64,000 bases of DNA from an uncultured Prevotella sp. (GCA_946627325.1 CAMOVK010000001.1:1-64000), one strand, 5' to 3'. Positions 24,316-33,147 are shown, numbered from the stretch's first letter. The notes: generated by a model not told the origin, from the letters alone. Program-made: numbers and translations.

Positions 24316-26136
24316 ATGCAAGCAATCATTTTAGCTGCCGGTATGGGGCGTCGTCTCGGCAGATATACTCACGACAACACCAAGTGCATGGTCAAGGTTA
24401 ATGGCGAGCGGCTCATTGACCGCCTACTGCGTCAGTTGTCGTCACTCAACCTGCAAAAAATAATCATTGTTACAGGATATAAGGGCGAGAACCTGAGACA
24501 ACATATAGCAGAAAATTATCCTGAGGGGTGTGGATTAAACTTTGAATTTGTTGACAACCCCATTTACGATCATACCAACAACATATACTCCTTGTCGCTT
24601 GCCAAGGATAAAATGCAAGAAGACGACACTCTACTCATTGAGAGTGACTTGATATTCTCTGACAACATTATACGCATGGCTGCCACCGACAAACGTCCTA
24701 ACATAGCCCTCGCAGCAAAATACGAGACTTGGATGGACGGCACCATGATTACGCTTGACGACCATAACCATATCGTAAATTTCGTCACAAAACAAGCGTT
24801 TGACTATAATGATGTAGGGAAATACTACAAAACAGTAAATGTGTATAAATTCTCAAGGGAGTTTTCTCAAAACGTTTATGTACCCTTTCTCAATGCTTAT
24901 TGCAGCGCATTGGGTAACAACGAATACTACGAACAGGTACTCCGCGTAATCACTCTGCTTGAGGGATGTGATCTCGAAGCTCTTGATATCGGCGAAGAAA
25001 AATGGTACGAAATCGACGATGAACAAGACCTCGATATTGCCGAGACAATCTTTGCCAACGACAAAGAATTGCTCCATAGGTTTAATCTGCGCTTTGGAGG
25101 GCATTGGCGCTTTCCCAAGTTGCTCGATTTTTGCTATCTTGTAAATCCCTACTTTCCCCCTCAACGACTGAAAGACGAATTGCGTCACAACTTCGACCTT
25201 TTGCTGACCGAATACCCTTCAGGTATGTTTGTCAACTCCATGCTGGCTGCCAAAAATTTCAACATCTGCCGCGACTATGTCGTTGTAGGCAATGGAGCAG
25301 CCGAACTGATAAAAAGCTTAATGGAGAGAAGCAATGGACGTATTGGTATAACATATCCCACTTTCGAGGAATACCCTAACCGAATGCCTAAAGAACGCAT
25401 TGAGAAATATATTCCCGACAATGAAAACCTGCGCTACACAGCACAATCGCTAATGTCGTTCTTTGAAGGGAAAGACATTTCTTACCTGTTGCTAATCAAT
25501 CCCGACAATCCCTCTGGCAATTTTATACCAAAGCAAGACTTGCTCACACTGGCTACATGGTGCAGCGAAAGGAACATCAGGTTGATTGTCGATGAATCGT
25601 TTGTCGATTTCAGCAACAATTTTATTGAAAACACTTTACTTGACAACAATCTACTTGAGACATATCCCAATATCGTAGTCTTAAAGTCTATTTCAAAATC
25701 TTATGGTGTGCCTGGTTTACGTTTAGGCATACTTGCATCTGCCGACACTGAATTGATTAGTTTCATTAAGAAAGACGTCTCGATATGGAACATTAATTCA
25801 TTTGGCGAATACTATATGCAGATTTACGGCAAATATCAATCTGACTATATAGCAGCCTGTAATCGCTTCATCGAGGAACGCGAACGATTTGGCGAAGAAT
25901 TGCGCAAGATTAACTTTCTCGAAGTGACACCTTCAGAAGCCAACTACTTCTTCTGCCGTGTACTACCTCCATTCACTGCAGAAGAACTTTCTCTCACTCT
26001 ACTGCGCGACCATCAGATAATGATTAAGAATTGCGATGGAAAATCATCGCTGAAAGGAAAAAATTTCGTTCGTATATCTATCCGTAACAAGGCTGACAAT
26101 GACCGACTGTTGCGCGTTTTGCAATCGCTATTATAA
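24316..26136 (+). CDS. fused sugar/choline-type nucleotidyltransferase and PLP aminotransferase
   Basis: Residues 1 to about 240 form a LicC-like nucleotidyltransferase: LAAGMGRRLGRYTHDNTKCMV contains the nucleotide-binding loop and lysine, and DHTNNIYSLSLA is the text typical of enzymes activating choline-phosphate or aminoalkyl-phosphonates with CTP. From about 250 the chain is a class I/II aminotransferase of the HisC/CobD kind, with NPDNPSGN, VDESFVDF and the PLP lysine K461 in SISKSYGVPGLRLG. Such fusions suggest one polypeptide that makes an amine-bearing headgroup and activates it. LicD, the enzyme that would transfer it, lies convergent immediately downstream. The substrate is inferred, not shown. 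The two stop codons abut with no spacer. Confidence 0.82.
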   Translation: MQAIILAAGMGRRLGRYTHDNTKCMVKVNGERLIDRLLRQLSSLNLQKIIIVTGYKGENLRQHIAENYPEGCGLNFEFVDNPIYDHTNNIYSLSLAKDKMQEDDTLLIESDLIFSDNIIRMAATDKRPNIALAAKYETWMDGTMITLDDHNHIVNFVTKQAFDYNDVGKYYKTVNVYKFSREFSQNVYVPFLNAYCSALGNNEYYEQVLRVITLLEGCDLEALDIGEEKWYEIDDEQDLDIAETIFANDKELLHRFNLRFGGHWRFPKLLDFCYLVNPYFPPQRLKDELRHNFDLLLTEYPSGMFVNSMLAAKNFNICRDYVVVGNGAAELIKSLMERSNGRIGITYPTFEEYPNRMPKERIEKYIPDNENLRYTAQSLMSFFEGKDISYLLLINPDNPSGNFIPKQDLLTLATWCSERNIRLIVDESFVDFSNNFIENTLLDNNLLETYPNIVVLKSISKSYGVPGLRLGILASADTELISFIKKDVSIWNINSFGEYYMQIYGKYQSDYIAACNRFIEERERFGEELRKINFLEVTPSEANYFFCRVLPPFTAEELSLTLLRDHQIMIKNCDGKSSLKGKNFVRISIRNKADNDRLLRVLQSLL

Positions 26137-26976
26137 TCAACGTTCAGCGAATTTTACGTCTTTTGCATGCCATTTGCGCTTATTCTCTGGAGGAAGCGCC
26201 ATATAGTCGCCATAGACTGCTGTGCAAAAAGCGTCACTATCGGCAGGAATGGGATAAACCCTATCCTCGAAACTTGTTTTTGTGTATGGAAGAAGCCAAC
26301 GCTTATCATAGCGTTTATAAAACCATGTGCCATAAGCATGCATCACTCTGTTGCTCTTTCCAAATAATTTACCCATCATGCGAAACATTGGGAAAAACAC
26401 GATACGATTTATCTGGAAAATCATTCTGCCTAAACGAGGATGGTTGTTGCCTATATCCATGGCTGCCACACAAGCCATCTTGCCAGCCAATCGTTGCAAG
26501 CAAGGTATCATACAATCTTCGAACGGGAAAATATCAATCTGCAGTCCCTTGAATTTCTGCTTCTTAAACGCCTTCATATCTTTACTATCTTCAGGATAAT
26601 CCATGACATATTCGGTGCGGCGGTCGCGCAGTTTGTTCCATGGACAGATGTAATTATGGTCGGTTTCTGGCGACTGCAACACATAGTCTGGGTGTGGATT
26701 TCGACGCAGATAGCGACATAGTCGATTATAATCTTTCCATGCAAGGGCTATATCTACGTCATCGTCCCAAGGAATAAATCCTCCATGACGAAGGGCTCCA
26801 AGCACATTGCCACTATCGAGCCTGTAGCTGATGCCCTGCTCTCGACATATTGCATCGATATAGTCGAGCATATCAAGCATACGCATTTGAGCCTGTCGCA
26901 AGATAGAACCATCGGGATTATACTTCTCACGGAGAGCATCGGCAGTTTCACCCGTATTGAAAATTGTGTCGTTCAA
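26137..26976 (-). CDS. licD: LicD family phosphotransferase
   Basis: LicD proteins transfer phosphocholine or similar phospho-headgroups to glycans. Seen are the fold signature GISYRLDSGNVLGALRHGGF followed by IPWDDDVDIALAWKDYNRL, which carries the acidic active-site residues, and CPWNKLRDRRTEYV. The track opens the frame at 27048, but the promoter TACTTTTG at 27016-27023 lies inside that extension. I therefore place the start at the in-frame TTG at 26976; a later start at MRMLD is possible. No signal peptide is seen. It ends tail-to-tail with the nucleotidyltransferase fusion. Confidence 0.85.
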   Translation of the reverse strand: MNDTIFNTGETADALREKYNPDGSILRQAQMRMLDMLDYIDAICREQGISYRLDSGNVLGALRHGGFIPWDDDVDIALAWKDYNRLCRYLRRNPHPDYVLQSPETDHNYICPWNKLRDRRTEYVMDYPEDSKDMKAFKKQKFKGLQIDIFPFEDCMIPCLQRLAGKMACVAAMDIGNNHPRLGRMIFQINRIVFFPMFRMMGKLFGKSNRVMHAYGTWFYKRYDKRWLLPYTKTSFEDRVYPIPADSDAFCTAVYGDYMALPPENKRKWHAKDVKFAER

Positions 26977-27015
26977 ATTGATAATTGATAAGTGAAAAAA
27001 TAAGACTTCCTTCGG

Positions 27016-27023
27016 CAAAAGTA
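27016..27023 (-). promoter_or_regulatory. -7 promoter element for licD
   Basis: On the minus strand this reads TACTTTTG, exact TAnnTTTG. It sits inside the frame extension proposed by the ORF track, and so argues for the shorter licD start. Confidence 0.55.
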
Positions 27024-27087
27024 TGCAATTTCTTTTGGATGATTGCAATAAAGTGGGGTGTTTTATCGTTTTAAGTATGAAGATTTT

Positions 27088-27096
27088 TATTATTTG
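27088..27096 (+). promoter_or_regulatory. near-consensus -7 element for the flippase
   Basis: TATTATTTG is a TAnnTTTG box with one extra base. It ends 5 bp before the flippase ATG, again predicting a leaderless or nearly leaderless transcript. Confidence 0.4.
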
Positions 27097-27101
27097 CAGA
27101 C

Positions 27102-28556
27102 ATGGATTCTCTTAAGGATAAGGCTGCGAGAGGGCTTCTTTGGGGTACGTTTACAAGCGGTGCCACACAGATGCTCAATGTCGTTATAGGCATATTCCTT
27201 GCCCGTTTGCTGTCGCCAGCAGATGTGGGAATTGTTGGAATGATTACTATTTTCACTGTTTTGGCAAACAATCTGCAAGAGGCTGGGTTCTTCACGGCAT
27301 TGGTAAATAAGAAGGAGGCAACAGATAAGGATTATAACGCGGTCTTTTGGTTTTGTCTCGCGCTGAGTTTGATTATCTATTTTATCCTTTTTCTGTCGGC
27401 TCCGCTGATTGCACAATTCTTTCATCAGCCTGCTCTCACATGGCTCTCACGATTTGTCTTCCTTTCTTTTGTTATTGCGTCGCTCGGCATTGCTCATAGC
27501 GCGTGGATGTTTAAGCGGTTGATGGTAAAGGAACGCGCTGTGATTATGATTGCATCGCTCGTCATATCAGGCAGCGTCGGCATAGCATTAGCACTGAATG
27601 GCTATGGTTACTGGAGTTTGGCATGGCAGCAGGTTGTATTTAGCCTGATTTTCAACATAGGTCGTTTTTGCGTCACTCGATGGCATCCCACGTTCTCGTT
27701 TTCTTTTGCTCCAATACGCGAGATGTTCGCTTTCAGCAACAAGATACTCATACCTACTATTGTTAACATCTTGAGAGAATATCTGCTTACTGTTGTTGTT
27801 GGTCGAATGTTCTCTGCTCGCATGGTGGGTTTTTTCACCCAGTCTCACAAATGGAACACTATGGGTTATCAGTTTGTAGGCGACTCAGTTGCCCAGATAG
27901 CCCAACCAGTGATGGTTGAGACTGTTGACGACCATCAACGGCAGTTGCGCGTGGTCAGAACGATGCTGCGCTATACGGCTTTTATGGCATTTCCTGCTTT
28001 GTTTGGATTGGCTCTTGTCAGCCGCGAGTTTATCGTTGTATTATTGTCTGCCAAGTGGGAACCTGCAGCAGAAATGCTTCGTGTACTTGCGATAGGTGGT
28101 GCTTTCATGCCTTTCTACAAAATCTATCAGAACTTTATCATTTCTTTGCGACGAAGCGACATCTATATGTGGCTCAATATCTTGCACGTATTACTCGTGT
28201 TTGGAGTGATAATAGCTTTGAGCAGGTATGGTATAATGTCGATGATTGTTGGCTATACGTTGCTGAATATCCTATGGCTTAGTATGTGGCAGCATCAGGC
28301 GGCACGACTGTCAGACCTCCGTTGGCATCATGTAGTAAAAGAGATACTTCCATATATGCTTGTAGCTGCTATTTCAATGGTTGTAACATGGTGGGCTACC
28401 CGACAAATATCATCGTTACCATTGTTGCTCGTTGCACGCATATTGGCAGGAGGGTGTCTGTATGTTGCTATTCTGGCAGTGCTGAAAATGTCTCTAATAA
28501 ACGAGATAATAAATTATTTCAAAAACAAAAAACACATTAACCATGAAAAAAATTAA
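27102..28556 (+). CDS. Wzx-type polysaccharide flippase (MOP/MATE superfamily)
   Basis: The 484-aa protein has the N-terminal amphipathic start (SLKDKAARGLLWGTFTSGATQ) and about a dozen to fourteen hydrophobic helices typical of lipid-linked oligosaccharide flippases. Conserved-looking pieces include LARLLSPADVGIVGM, the loop GFFTQSHKWNTMGYQ and the C-terminal polysaccharide-synthesis-type helix block. It would move undecaprenyl-linked glycan units across the inner membrane. It is divergent from licD with only about 50 bp between start regions, supporting a common surface-glycan role. Its end overlaps the next gene by 14 nt. Confidence 0.88.
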   Translation: MDSLKDKAARGLLWGTFTSGATQMLNVVIGIFLARLLSPADVGIVGMITIFTVLANNLQEAGFFTALVNKKEATDKDYNAVFWFCLALSLIIYFILFLSAPLIAQFFHQPALTWLSRFVFLSFVIASLGIAHSAWMFKRLMVKERAVIMIASLVISGSVGIALALNGYGYWSLAWQQVVFSLIFNIGRFCVTRWHPTFSFSFAPIREMFAFSNKILIPTIVNILREYLLTVVVGRMFSARMVGFFTQSHKWNTMGYQFVGDSVAQIAQPVMVETVDDHQRQLRVVRTMLRYTAFMAFPALFGLALVSREFIVVLLSAKWEPAAEMLRVLAIGGAFMPFYKIYQNFIISLRRSDIYMWLNILHVLLVFGVIIALSRYGIMSMIVGYTLLNILWLSMWQHQAARLSDLRWHHVVKEILPYMLVAAISMVVTWWATRQISSLPLLLVARILAGGCLYVAILAVLKMSLINEIINYFKNKKHINHEKN

Positions 28557-29172
28557 ATTCCCAAAATTCGACAAGAGACATTTATTTGCTGTTGTAGTTC
28601 TTTTACTAAGTTGTTCTATCTACGCTCAAGAAAATCCTTTGAGACATTACATCAAAGGCGGTGTAGGACCGTTTTTCGATAAGCAAAGCCATAACAAGGA
28701 GACCGGATTATCGCTATCGCTGGGTTATGGTTTAGCTTATAGACTCAATTCTCAATGGTCGATAGGCACAGGGCTCACTCTTCGCGAGGAGATGCTCAGT
28801 CCTTTTAACAGCAAAGATGGTGGGGGCGATGAGGCTTTCACATTCCTCGACCTGCCATTGACTTTGCAGAACCATCTTCCCGTCGGTAAGCAAGGAATGA
28901 TTACATTCACACTCGGACCTGTATTTACTTTTTGCATAGGCAACGACCAATACGTCAATAGCCCCGACAATCCAATCGTAGAGTTGCGCGGTAAGGATAT
29001 GCTCAAGACCTTCGATTTGGGCATCCAACCTGCTATAACCTATGAGACAAATCATCTGCAGTTAGGTATAGAGGGCAACATAGGGCTACTCAACGTGGGA
29101 GAAAATTACGGACTGCCACTCGGGAAGCACAGAATAAGTTCCCTTAGAGCAACAATAGGCTATTGCTTTTAA
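28543..29172 (+). CDS. outer-membrane beta-barrel protein, unknown role
   Basis: A signal peptide (about residues 1-29, ending SIYAQ, after a longer basic N-region) is followed by HYIKGGVGPFFDKQ and repeating amphipathic strands with turns rich in Gly and Asn. It closes with a terminal strand ending RATIGYCF. At 209 aa it fits a small eight-stranded outer-membrane barrel similar to the PorT-like group. The start codon lies inside the end of the flippase gene (14-nt overlap), which implies translational coupling and the same transcript. A role in surface glycan assembly is only positional inference. Confidence 0.75.
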   Translation: MKKIKFPKFDKRHLFAVVVLLLSCSIYAQENPLRHYIKGGVGPFFDKQSHNKETGLSLSLGYGLAYRLNSQWSIGTGLTLREEMLSPFNSKDGGGDEAFTFLDLPLTLQNHLPVGKQGMITFTLGPVFTFCIGNDQYVNSPDNPIVELRGKDMLKTFDLGIQPAITYETNHLQLGIEGNIGLLNVGENYGLPLGKHRISSLRATIGYCF

Positions 29173-29235
29173 GCTTGTTACCATCCACAAGTATTCATTT
29201 TTCAGATATTTGCTTTATCATTAAATTGTTTTTTC

Positions 29236-29281
29236 CTATATTTGCGGGCTTGATTAAATAAAATCAATGTCGCAAATATAG
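29236..29281. promoter_or_regulatory. dyad with two facing TATATTTG promoter elements
   Basis: CTATATTTGC (29236-29245) and GCAAATATAG (29272-29281) are perfect inverted copies, with an inner dyad TTGATT (29250-29255) / AATCAA (29262-29267). Each outer arm contains TATATTTG, one reading right toward the gene at 29313 and one reading left. It may be a promoter overlapped by an operator, or a hairpin in the leader. Confidence 0.5.
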
Positions 29282-29312
29282 AAAATTCATTATGAATAAA
29301 ACTCTTTAGACT

Positions 29313-31700
29313 ATGAAAAACTTACGAACAATTTCGCTCGTCGCTGCGACTCTCTGCCTTGCTGCATGGGCAATCGACAATCCTATAAAGGTGCAGAAAG
29401 TAAAGCGAACACTGAGTGAAGTCCCCTCGGCAGTGGAATACAAGCCTTCAGACTTGACTGCTATTAAGAAAAGCCTCACTATGCGCCGCGCCGATGGCAA
29501 CAACCAAGCAGATTTCTCTATTCAAGGCGCAGGAGCACAAGTGACTATATGGAATGAGAATTTCGATGGAGGAATGCCACAATGGACATTCAATCAAGGA
29601 GAAGGAGACGCTATTACATTCACCCTTGAGAAAACCACCGACAATAAGGCATTCTCTAATATCAACCCCAACGACGTGCAGTCGCTACACATTGATGGTC
29701 CTTACCAAACATTCAAACGCACCATCGGAACAGCAACGACAGACAACATTAACGTGCCTGCCAACGGCGTGTTCCACTGCTACATCAACTGCAACAAGAA
29801 TTGGAACGACTATGTGGTTATGACCATCAGCATATCCGACGATGATTTCGAAACTGAAACCGAACTCTGGAAATCGACTCAGATAACAGAAAGTGGCAAC
29901 CATTGGGAGAAAATCGATGCCGACATATCGGCTTTTGCAGGCAAAACAGCAAAAATACGCTTTACCTACGGACCAGGAACAAATGATAATTTCAACGTGG
30001 GTGGATATATGGGCGACTTCTACCTCGACGACTTGAGTGTTACGGGAGTAGAAACAATCGAGCACGCAGAAGCGATAACAGGCGAAGAAATACAATTTAT
30101 TGACCTCTCTGAAGGTGAACCTACGGCTTGGGAATGGACTTTCGTGGGTGCTGAAAACGAAACATCGACCGAACAAAACCCTATAGTTGTATATACGAAA
30201 TCGGGCGACTACGACGTCAGTCTAAAAGTAACTTACGCTGACGAAACAACTGCAGAAGTCAGAAAAGAAAAGTTCGTACACATAGAAGGACAGACTCCTT
30301 TGGCACAAATGATTACCCCTGCTTCGTTCCGCGACGCTACAACGCGAGTAAAAATGGTAGCACCGCTTGTGCCTGTGCAGTATCACGACGCATCAATAGG
30401 CTATCCTGACGAGTGGACATGGGCATTCGAAACAACAGGAGAGTCACTGTTCGACTTAGAATACAGCCATGAACGCGACCCATGGGTGACCTACAACCGA
30501 CTCAACACTAAACTCTACTCGGTGCTGACCGTTACCAACGACAGCGGCACAACATACTGCACCGACAGTGTAGTAGCGAAATACAGCGGGCTGGTAAACA
30601 ATATTCTCGACAAAGACTATGCTACAAACTACGATATGGGAGAAGCTACCTTCCCAGGAGCAATGCCCGCATCGTCGCCCATAAGCGGATATGCAGAAAA
30701 ATTCTCGAAACCATCGCGACCAATAAAAGTATTCGGAGCATACGTATATTTCAACAAAGCACAAGCAGAAGAAATTTACGAACAAACTATGCCAATAGCC
30801 TTCCAACTCTGCGAAAGCGACAATGGCAAACCTGGAAAAGTCATCGATAGCGACTTCTGGACAATTCCTGAAATTGGCTATGCTATAAGCACAAATGGTG
30901 GTTTTGTGACTATAGAATTTTCTCAACCTCATATTATCAACGACGAATTCTTTATCACGATAGATGGTTTTACTGCCAAGAACGAAACATTTGAAGTGTC
31001 GTTTGGCATGGCTCCACTACGCGACCACGACAATACTGCATATATGCTCTACAACAACGAATGGCGACCCATGACAGGTTACTTTGAAGCAGCACCTGGA
31101 GGACAGACCTCTTTCTATGTTTACGCAGACATAGCACACTCGGTGATGGCACCAATCGTAGAGAACGAAGATAAAGTGCTCGTGGTGGGCGACGATGAAG
31201 CAACAGTCAATCAAGATGCAGGAACACTTGAACAGATGTACTTCTCCAACCTCGGACGCGAAGAAATTTCCATCGATGCTGACTGGTGCAAAGTGGTTAA
31301 CGCTTTCAACGGACTGACACTCGACACCCTGAAAATAGAATATGACGCTCTGCCCGACGGACTCGACGAGCGCGTAGCAACACTGACATTTAGTGACGGA
31401 GCCGACACACGCGAGTTCCGACTCATACAAAAACGAGGCGAGGAAGTGGCAATAAGCCAAGCCAAAACAACCTTGACTATGAGTATAGAAGAAGATGCTA
31501 CAGGCAATAGGATGACAGTGATATGCCCAGACGATTGCCAATCGGTAGAAATCTTCGACCAGTCAGGCAGACTCGTAGCGCGAATGGAACTTACGAACAA
31601 CAAAAAAGTCTCGTTCGACAGTAGCAGATGGTCAAGAGGAGTGTATCTAGTAAAAGCAAATACAAAAGACCGATTTGCAATAATGAAATTTAGAAAATAA
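29313..31700 (+). CDS. large secreted T9SS cargo protein with PKD-like and jelly-roll domains
   Basis: The signal peptide (MKNLRTISLVAATLCLAAWA) is followed by a propeptide-like stretch and a MAM/choice-of-anchor-like jelly-roll (NENFDGGMPQWTFNQGEGDA ... GYMGDFYLDDLSV). Then comes a PKD-type domain (IDLSEGEPTAWEWTFVGAEN, SGDYDVSLKVTY), more beta-rich domains, and a BACON-like domain (ISIDADWCKV ... LTFSDGADTREFRLIQK). The C-terminal sorting domain reads VEIFDQSGRLVARMELTNNK and ends GVYLVKANTKDRFAIMKFRK, the long type A T9SS tail. No catalytic site was recognised, so an adhesin or glycan-binding role is most plausible. It is monocistronic, with a strong -7 box upstream and a hairpin downstream. 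Confidence 0.85.
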   Translation: MKNLRTISLVAATLCLAAWAIDNPIKVQKVKRTLSEVPSAVEYKPSDLTAIKKSLTMRRADGNNQADFSIQGAGAQVTIWNENFDGGMPQWTFNQGEGDAITFTLEKTTDNKAFSNINPNDVQSLHIDGPYQTFKRTIGTATTDNINVPANGVFHCYINCNKNWNDYVVMTISISDDDFETETELWKSTQITESGNHWEKIDADISAFAGKTAKIRFTYGPGTNDNFNVGGYMGDFYLDDLSVTGVETIEHAEAITGEEIQFIDLSEGEPTAWEWTFVGAENETSTEQNPIVVYTKSGDYDVSLKVTYADETTAEVRKEKFVHIEGQTPLAQMITPASFRDATTRVKMVAPLVPVQYHDASIGYPDEWTWAFETTGESLFDLEYSHERDPWVTYNRLNTKLYSVLTVTNDSGTTYCTDSVVAKYSGLVNNILDKDYATNYDMGEATFPGAMPASSPISGYAEKFSKPSRPIKVFGAYVYFNKAQAEEIYEQTMPIAFQLCESDNGKPGKVIDSDFWTIPEIGYAISTNGGFVTIEFSQPHIINDEFFITIDGFTAKNETFEVSFGMAPLRDHDNTAYMLYNNEWRPMTGYFEAAPGGQTSFYVYADIAHSVMAPIVENEDKVLVVGDDEATVNQDAGTLEQMYFSNLGREEISIDADWCKVVNAFNGLTLDTLKIEYDALPDGLDERVATLTFSDGADTREFRLIQKRGEEVAISQAKTTLTMSIEEDATGNRMTVICPDDCQSVEIFDQSGRLVARMELTNNKKVSFDSSRWSRGVYLVKANTKDRFAIMKFRK

Positions 31701-31721
31701 AACTTTTGATATAAAACAACA

Positions 31722-31764
31722 TTGAAACCAACTCGCACAAGCACTAACAACGAGTTGGTTTCAA
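31722..31764. terminator. hairpin after the T9SS cargo gene
   Basis: The perfect 14-bp arms TTGAAACCAACTCG (31722-31735) and CGAGTTGGTTTCAA (31751-31764) enclose a 15-nt loop. The stem is followed by TATATATATA instead of a T run, so termination may be incomplete. Confidence 0.65.
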
Positions 31765-31786
31765 TATATATATATATGTATAGACC

Positions 31787-32677
31787 ATGAAACGATTTCA
31801 ACAGAACCTTCTTCTCACAGTATTGATGCTTCTATCAATTGTCAACACACCAACTTTTGCTCGTCAAAAGATAGGCTTGGTACTGGGTGGAGGCGGTGCA
31901 AAAGGAGCGGCTCATATTGGGGCACTGAAAGTTTTGGAAGAGGCAGGAGTGAAAGTGGACTACATTGTAGGCACGAGCATAGGTGCTATAGTAGGCGGAA
32001 TGTATGCAGCCGGATACAAGGCAGAGCAACTCGAACAACTCTTTCGACAACAGGCATGGCTCAATCTTTTTGCAAACGAGACTCTCGCAGCAGGACACAT
32101 AGAAGCTATGTTCGACGACGTGATATGCAAAGCCGACAGCAACTACTGTCGAACAGACTCACTACAGTTTGACCAACTACGAATTCCTTATCGCTGTGTG
32201 ACAGTGGATATACGCAACATGGAAGAAGTGGTACTTGCAGAAGGCAAACTCGCAAAAGCCATGAGAGCATCTATGGCTGTGCCAATAGCCCTCCGAGCTG
32301 TGGAAATCGATGGAAGAAAACTTGTTGACGGAGGAATGTTGAACAATCTGCCCGTCGATGTAGCAAGAGCTATGGGGGCAGATATAGTCATTGCCATCGA
32401 CCTACAACAAGCAAAACACAAGACAAGAGAGTTCTCCCTGAAAGAGAAAATCGGCATCGGAGGAGTACTCGACTGGCTTATTTCGCGACCCGATTGGCGC
32501 AGATACAACGACAACAGAGCCGACGCTGACATATATATCAACCCCGACCTAAACGGCTTTTCGGCAACTGACTTCCAACGAACAGATATAGAAAAGATGA
32601 TTATCATTGGCGAAAAAGCCGCACGACAACAAGCGAAAAAACTGAAAAAAATAAAGAAAACGAAACGCAGGAAATAG
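31787..32677 (+). CDS. patatin-like phospholipase/esterase, secreted
   Basis: A signal peptide (residues 1-26, ending PTFARQ) precedes a patatin domain. The oxyanion loop LGGGGAKGAAHIG, the nucleophile elbow GTSIG with S64 and the catalytic aspartate D181 in VDGGMLNNLPVD are all present. The Ser-Asp dyad is therefore intact and lipid acyl hydrolase activity is expected in the periplasm or at the outer membrane. The C-terminal 40 residues are very basic (ARQQAKKLKKIKKTKRRK), and there is no outer-membrane barrel of the PlpD type. Length is 296 aa. No consensus promoter was seen close upstream. Confidence 0.9.
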   Translation: MKRFQQNLLLTVLMLLSIVNTPTFARQKIGLVLGGGGAKGAAHIGALKVLEEAGVKVDYIVGTSIGAIVGGMYAAGYKAEQLEQLFRQQAWLNLFANETLAAGHIEAMFDDVICKADSNYCRTDSLQFDQLRIPYRCVTVDIRNMEEVVLAEGKLAKAMRASMAVPIALRAVEIDGRKLVDGGMLNNLPVDVARAMGADIVIAIDLQQAKHKTREFSLKEKIGIGGVLDWLISRPDWRRYNDNRADADIYINPDLNGFSATDFQRTDIEKMIIIGEKAARQQAKKLKKIKKTKRRK

Positions 32678-32728
32678 TCAAAAACTCATTATTTTGACAA
32701 GCAACTGCATTATTATGGGCTCAAGAAA

Positions 32729-32765
32729 AAGCGGATATGCTATCGAAACCGAAGCATATCCGCTT
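32729..32765 (-). terminator. rho-independent terminator of the HU gene
   Basis: The arms AAGCGGATATGCT (32729-32741) and AGCATATCCGCTT (32753-32765) are perfectly complementary (13 bp). Read on the minus strand the stem runs into TTTTTC, as expected for termination of the HU transcript. Confidence 0.85.
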
Positions 32766-32789
32766 ATAAATCTTATGAAATAATAGCAA

Positions 32790-33062
32790 TTACTTCAAAG
32801 CACCGTTCAAATCTGCACCAGCCTTGAACTTAGCAACTTTCTTAGCAGCAATCTTAATCTTTGCCTTTGTAGCAGGATTGATACCAGTACGAGCAGGACG
32901 CTTGTTAACTGAGAATGTACCAAAGCCAACAAGAGCTACTTTGTCACCTTTTTTCAAAGCACCTTTAATAGCTGCCATAGCAGCATCAAGAGCCTTCTTT
33001 GAGTCAGCCTTTGTCAAACCTGAACCAGCTGCAATCTTTTCAATTAATTCTGATTTGTTCAT
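32790..33062 (-). CDS. hup: HU family DNA-binding protein
   Basis: A 90-aa histone-like protein that bends DNA as a dimer. The family signature GFGTFSVNKRPARTGINPATK is complete, including the beta-arm Arg-Pro segment. The N-terminus MNKSELIEKIAAGSGLTKAD and C-terminus are typical. It has an excellent promoter on the minus strand (TTTG-N19-TATATTTG) and a strong terminator, so it is a well-expressed single gene. It is a nucleoid protein; a specific target cannot be inferred. Confidence 0.97.
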   Translation of the reverse strand: MNKSELIEKIAAGSGLTKADSKKALDAAMAAIKGALKKGDKVALVGFGTFSVNKRPARTGINPATKAKIKIAAKKVAKFKAGADLNGALK

Positions 33063-33116
33063 AATTGTAATTATTGATTAAAGATAAAAAAATGTGAATT
33101 TCCTTGAAATACATCG

Positions 33117-33147
33117 CAAATATACGGCTTTCAGAGTATTATGCAAA
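33117..33147 (-). promoter_or_regulatory. complete -33/-7 promoter of the HU gene
   Basis: On the minus strand a TTTG (33147-33144) and TATATTTG (33124-33117) are separated by 19 bp, the canonical Bacteroidetes sigma-70 arrangement. The leader would be about 50 nt. Confidence 0.75.

Noticed and set aside
24316-25050. calling the fusion gene licC
   Set aside because: The nucleotidyltransferase domain is LicC-like but the fused aminotransferase and unknown substrate make the specific symbol unsafe.
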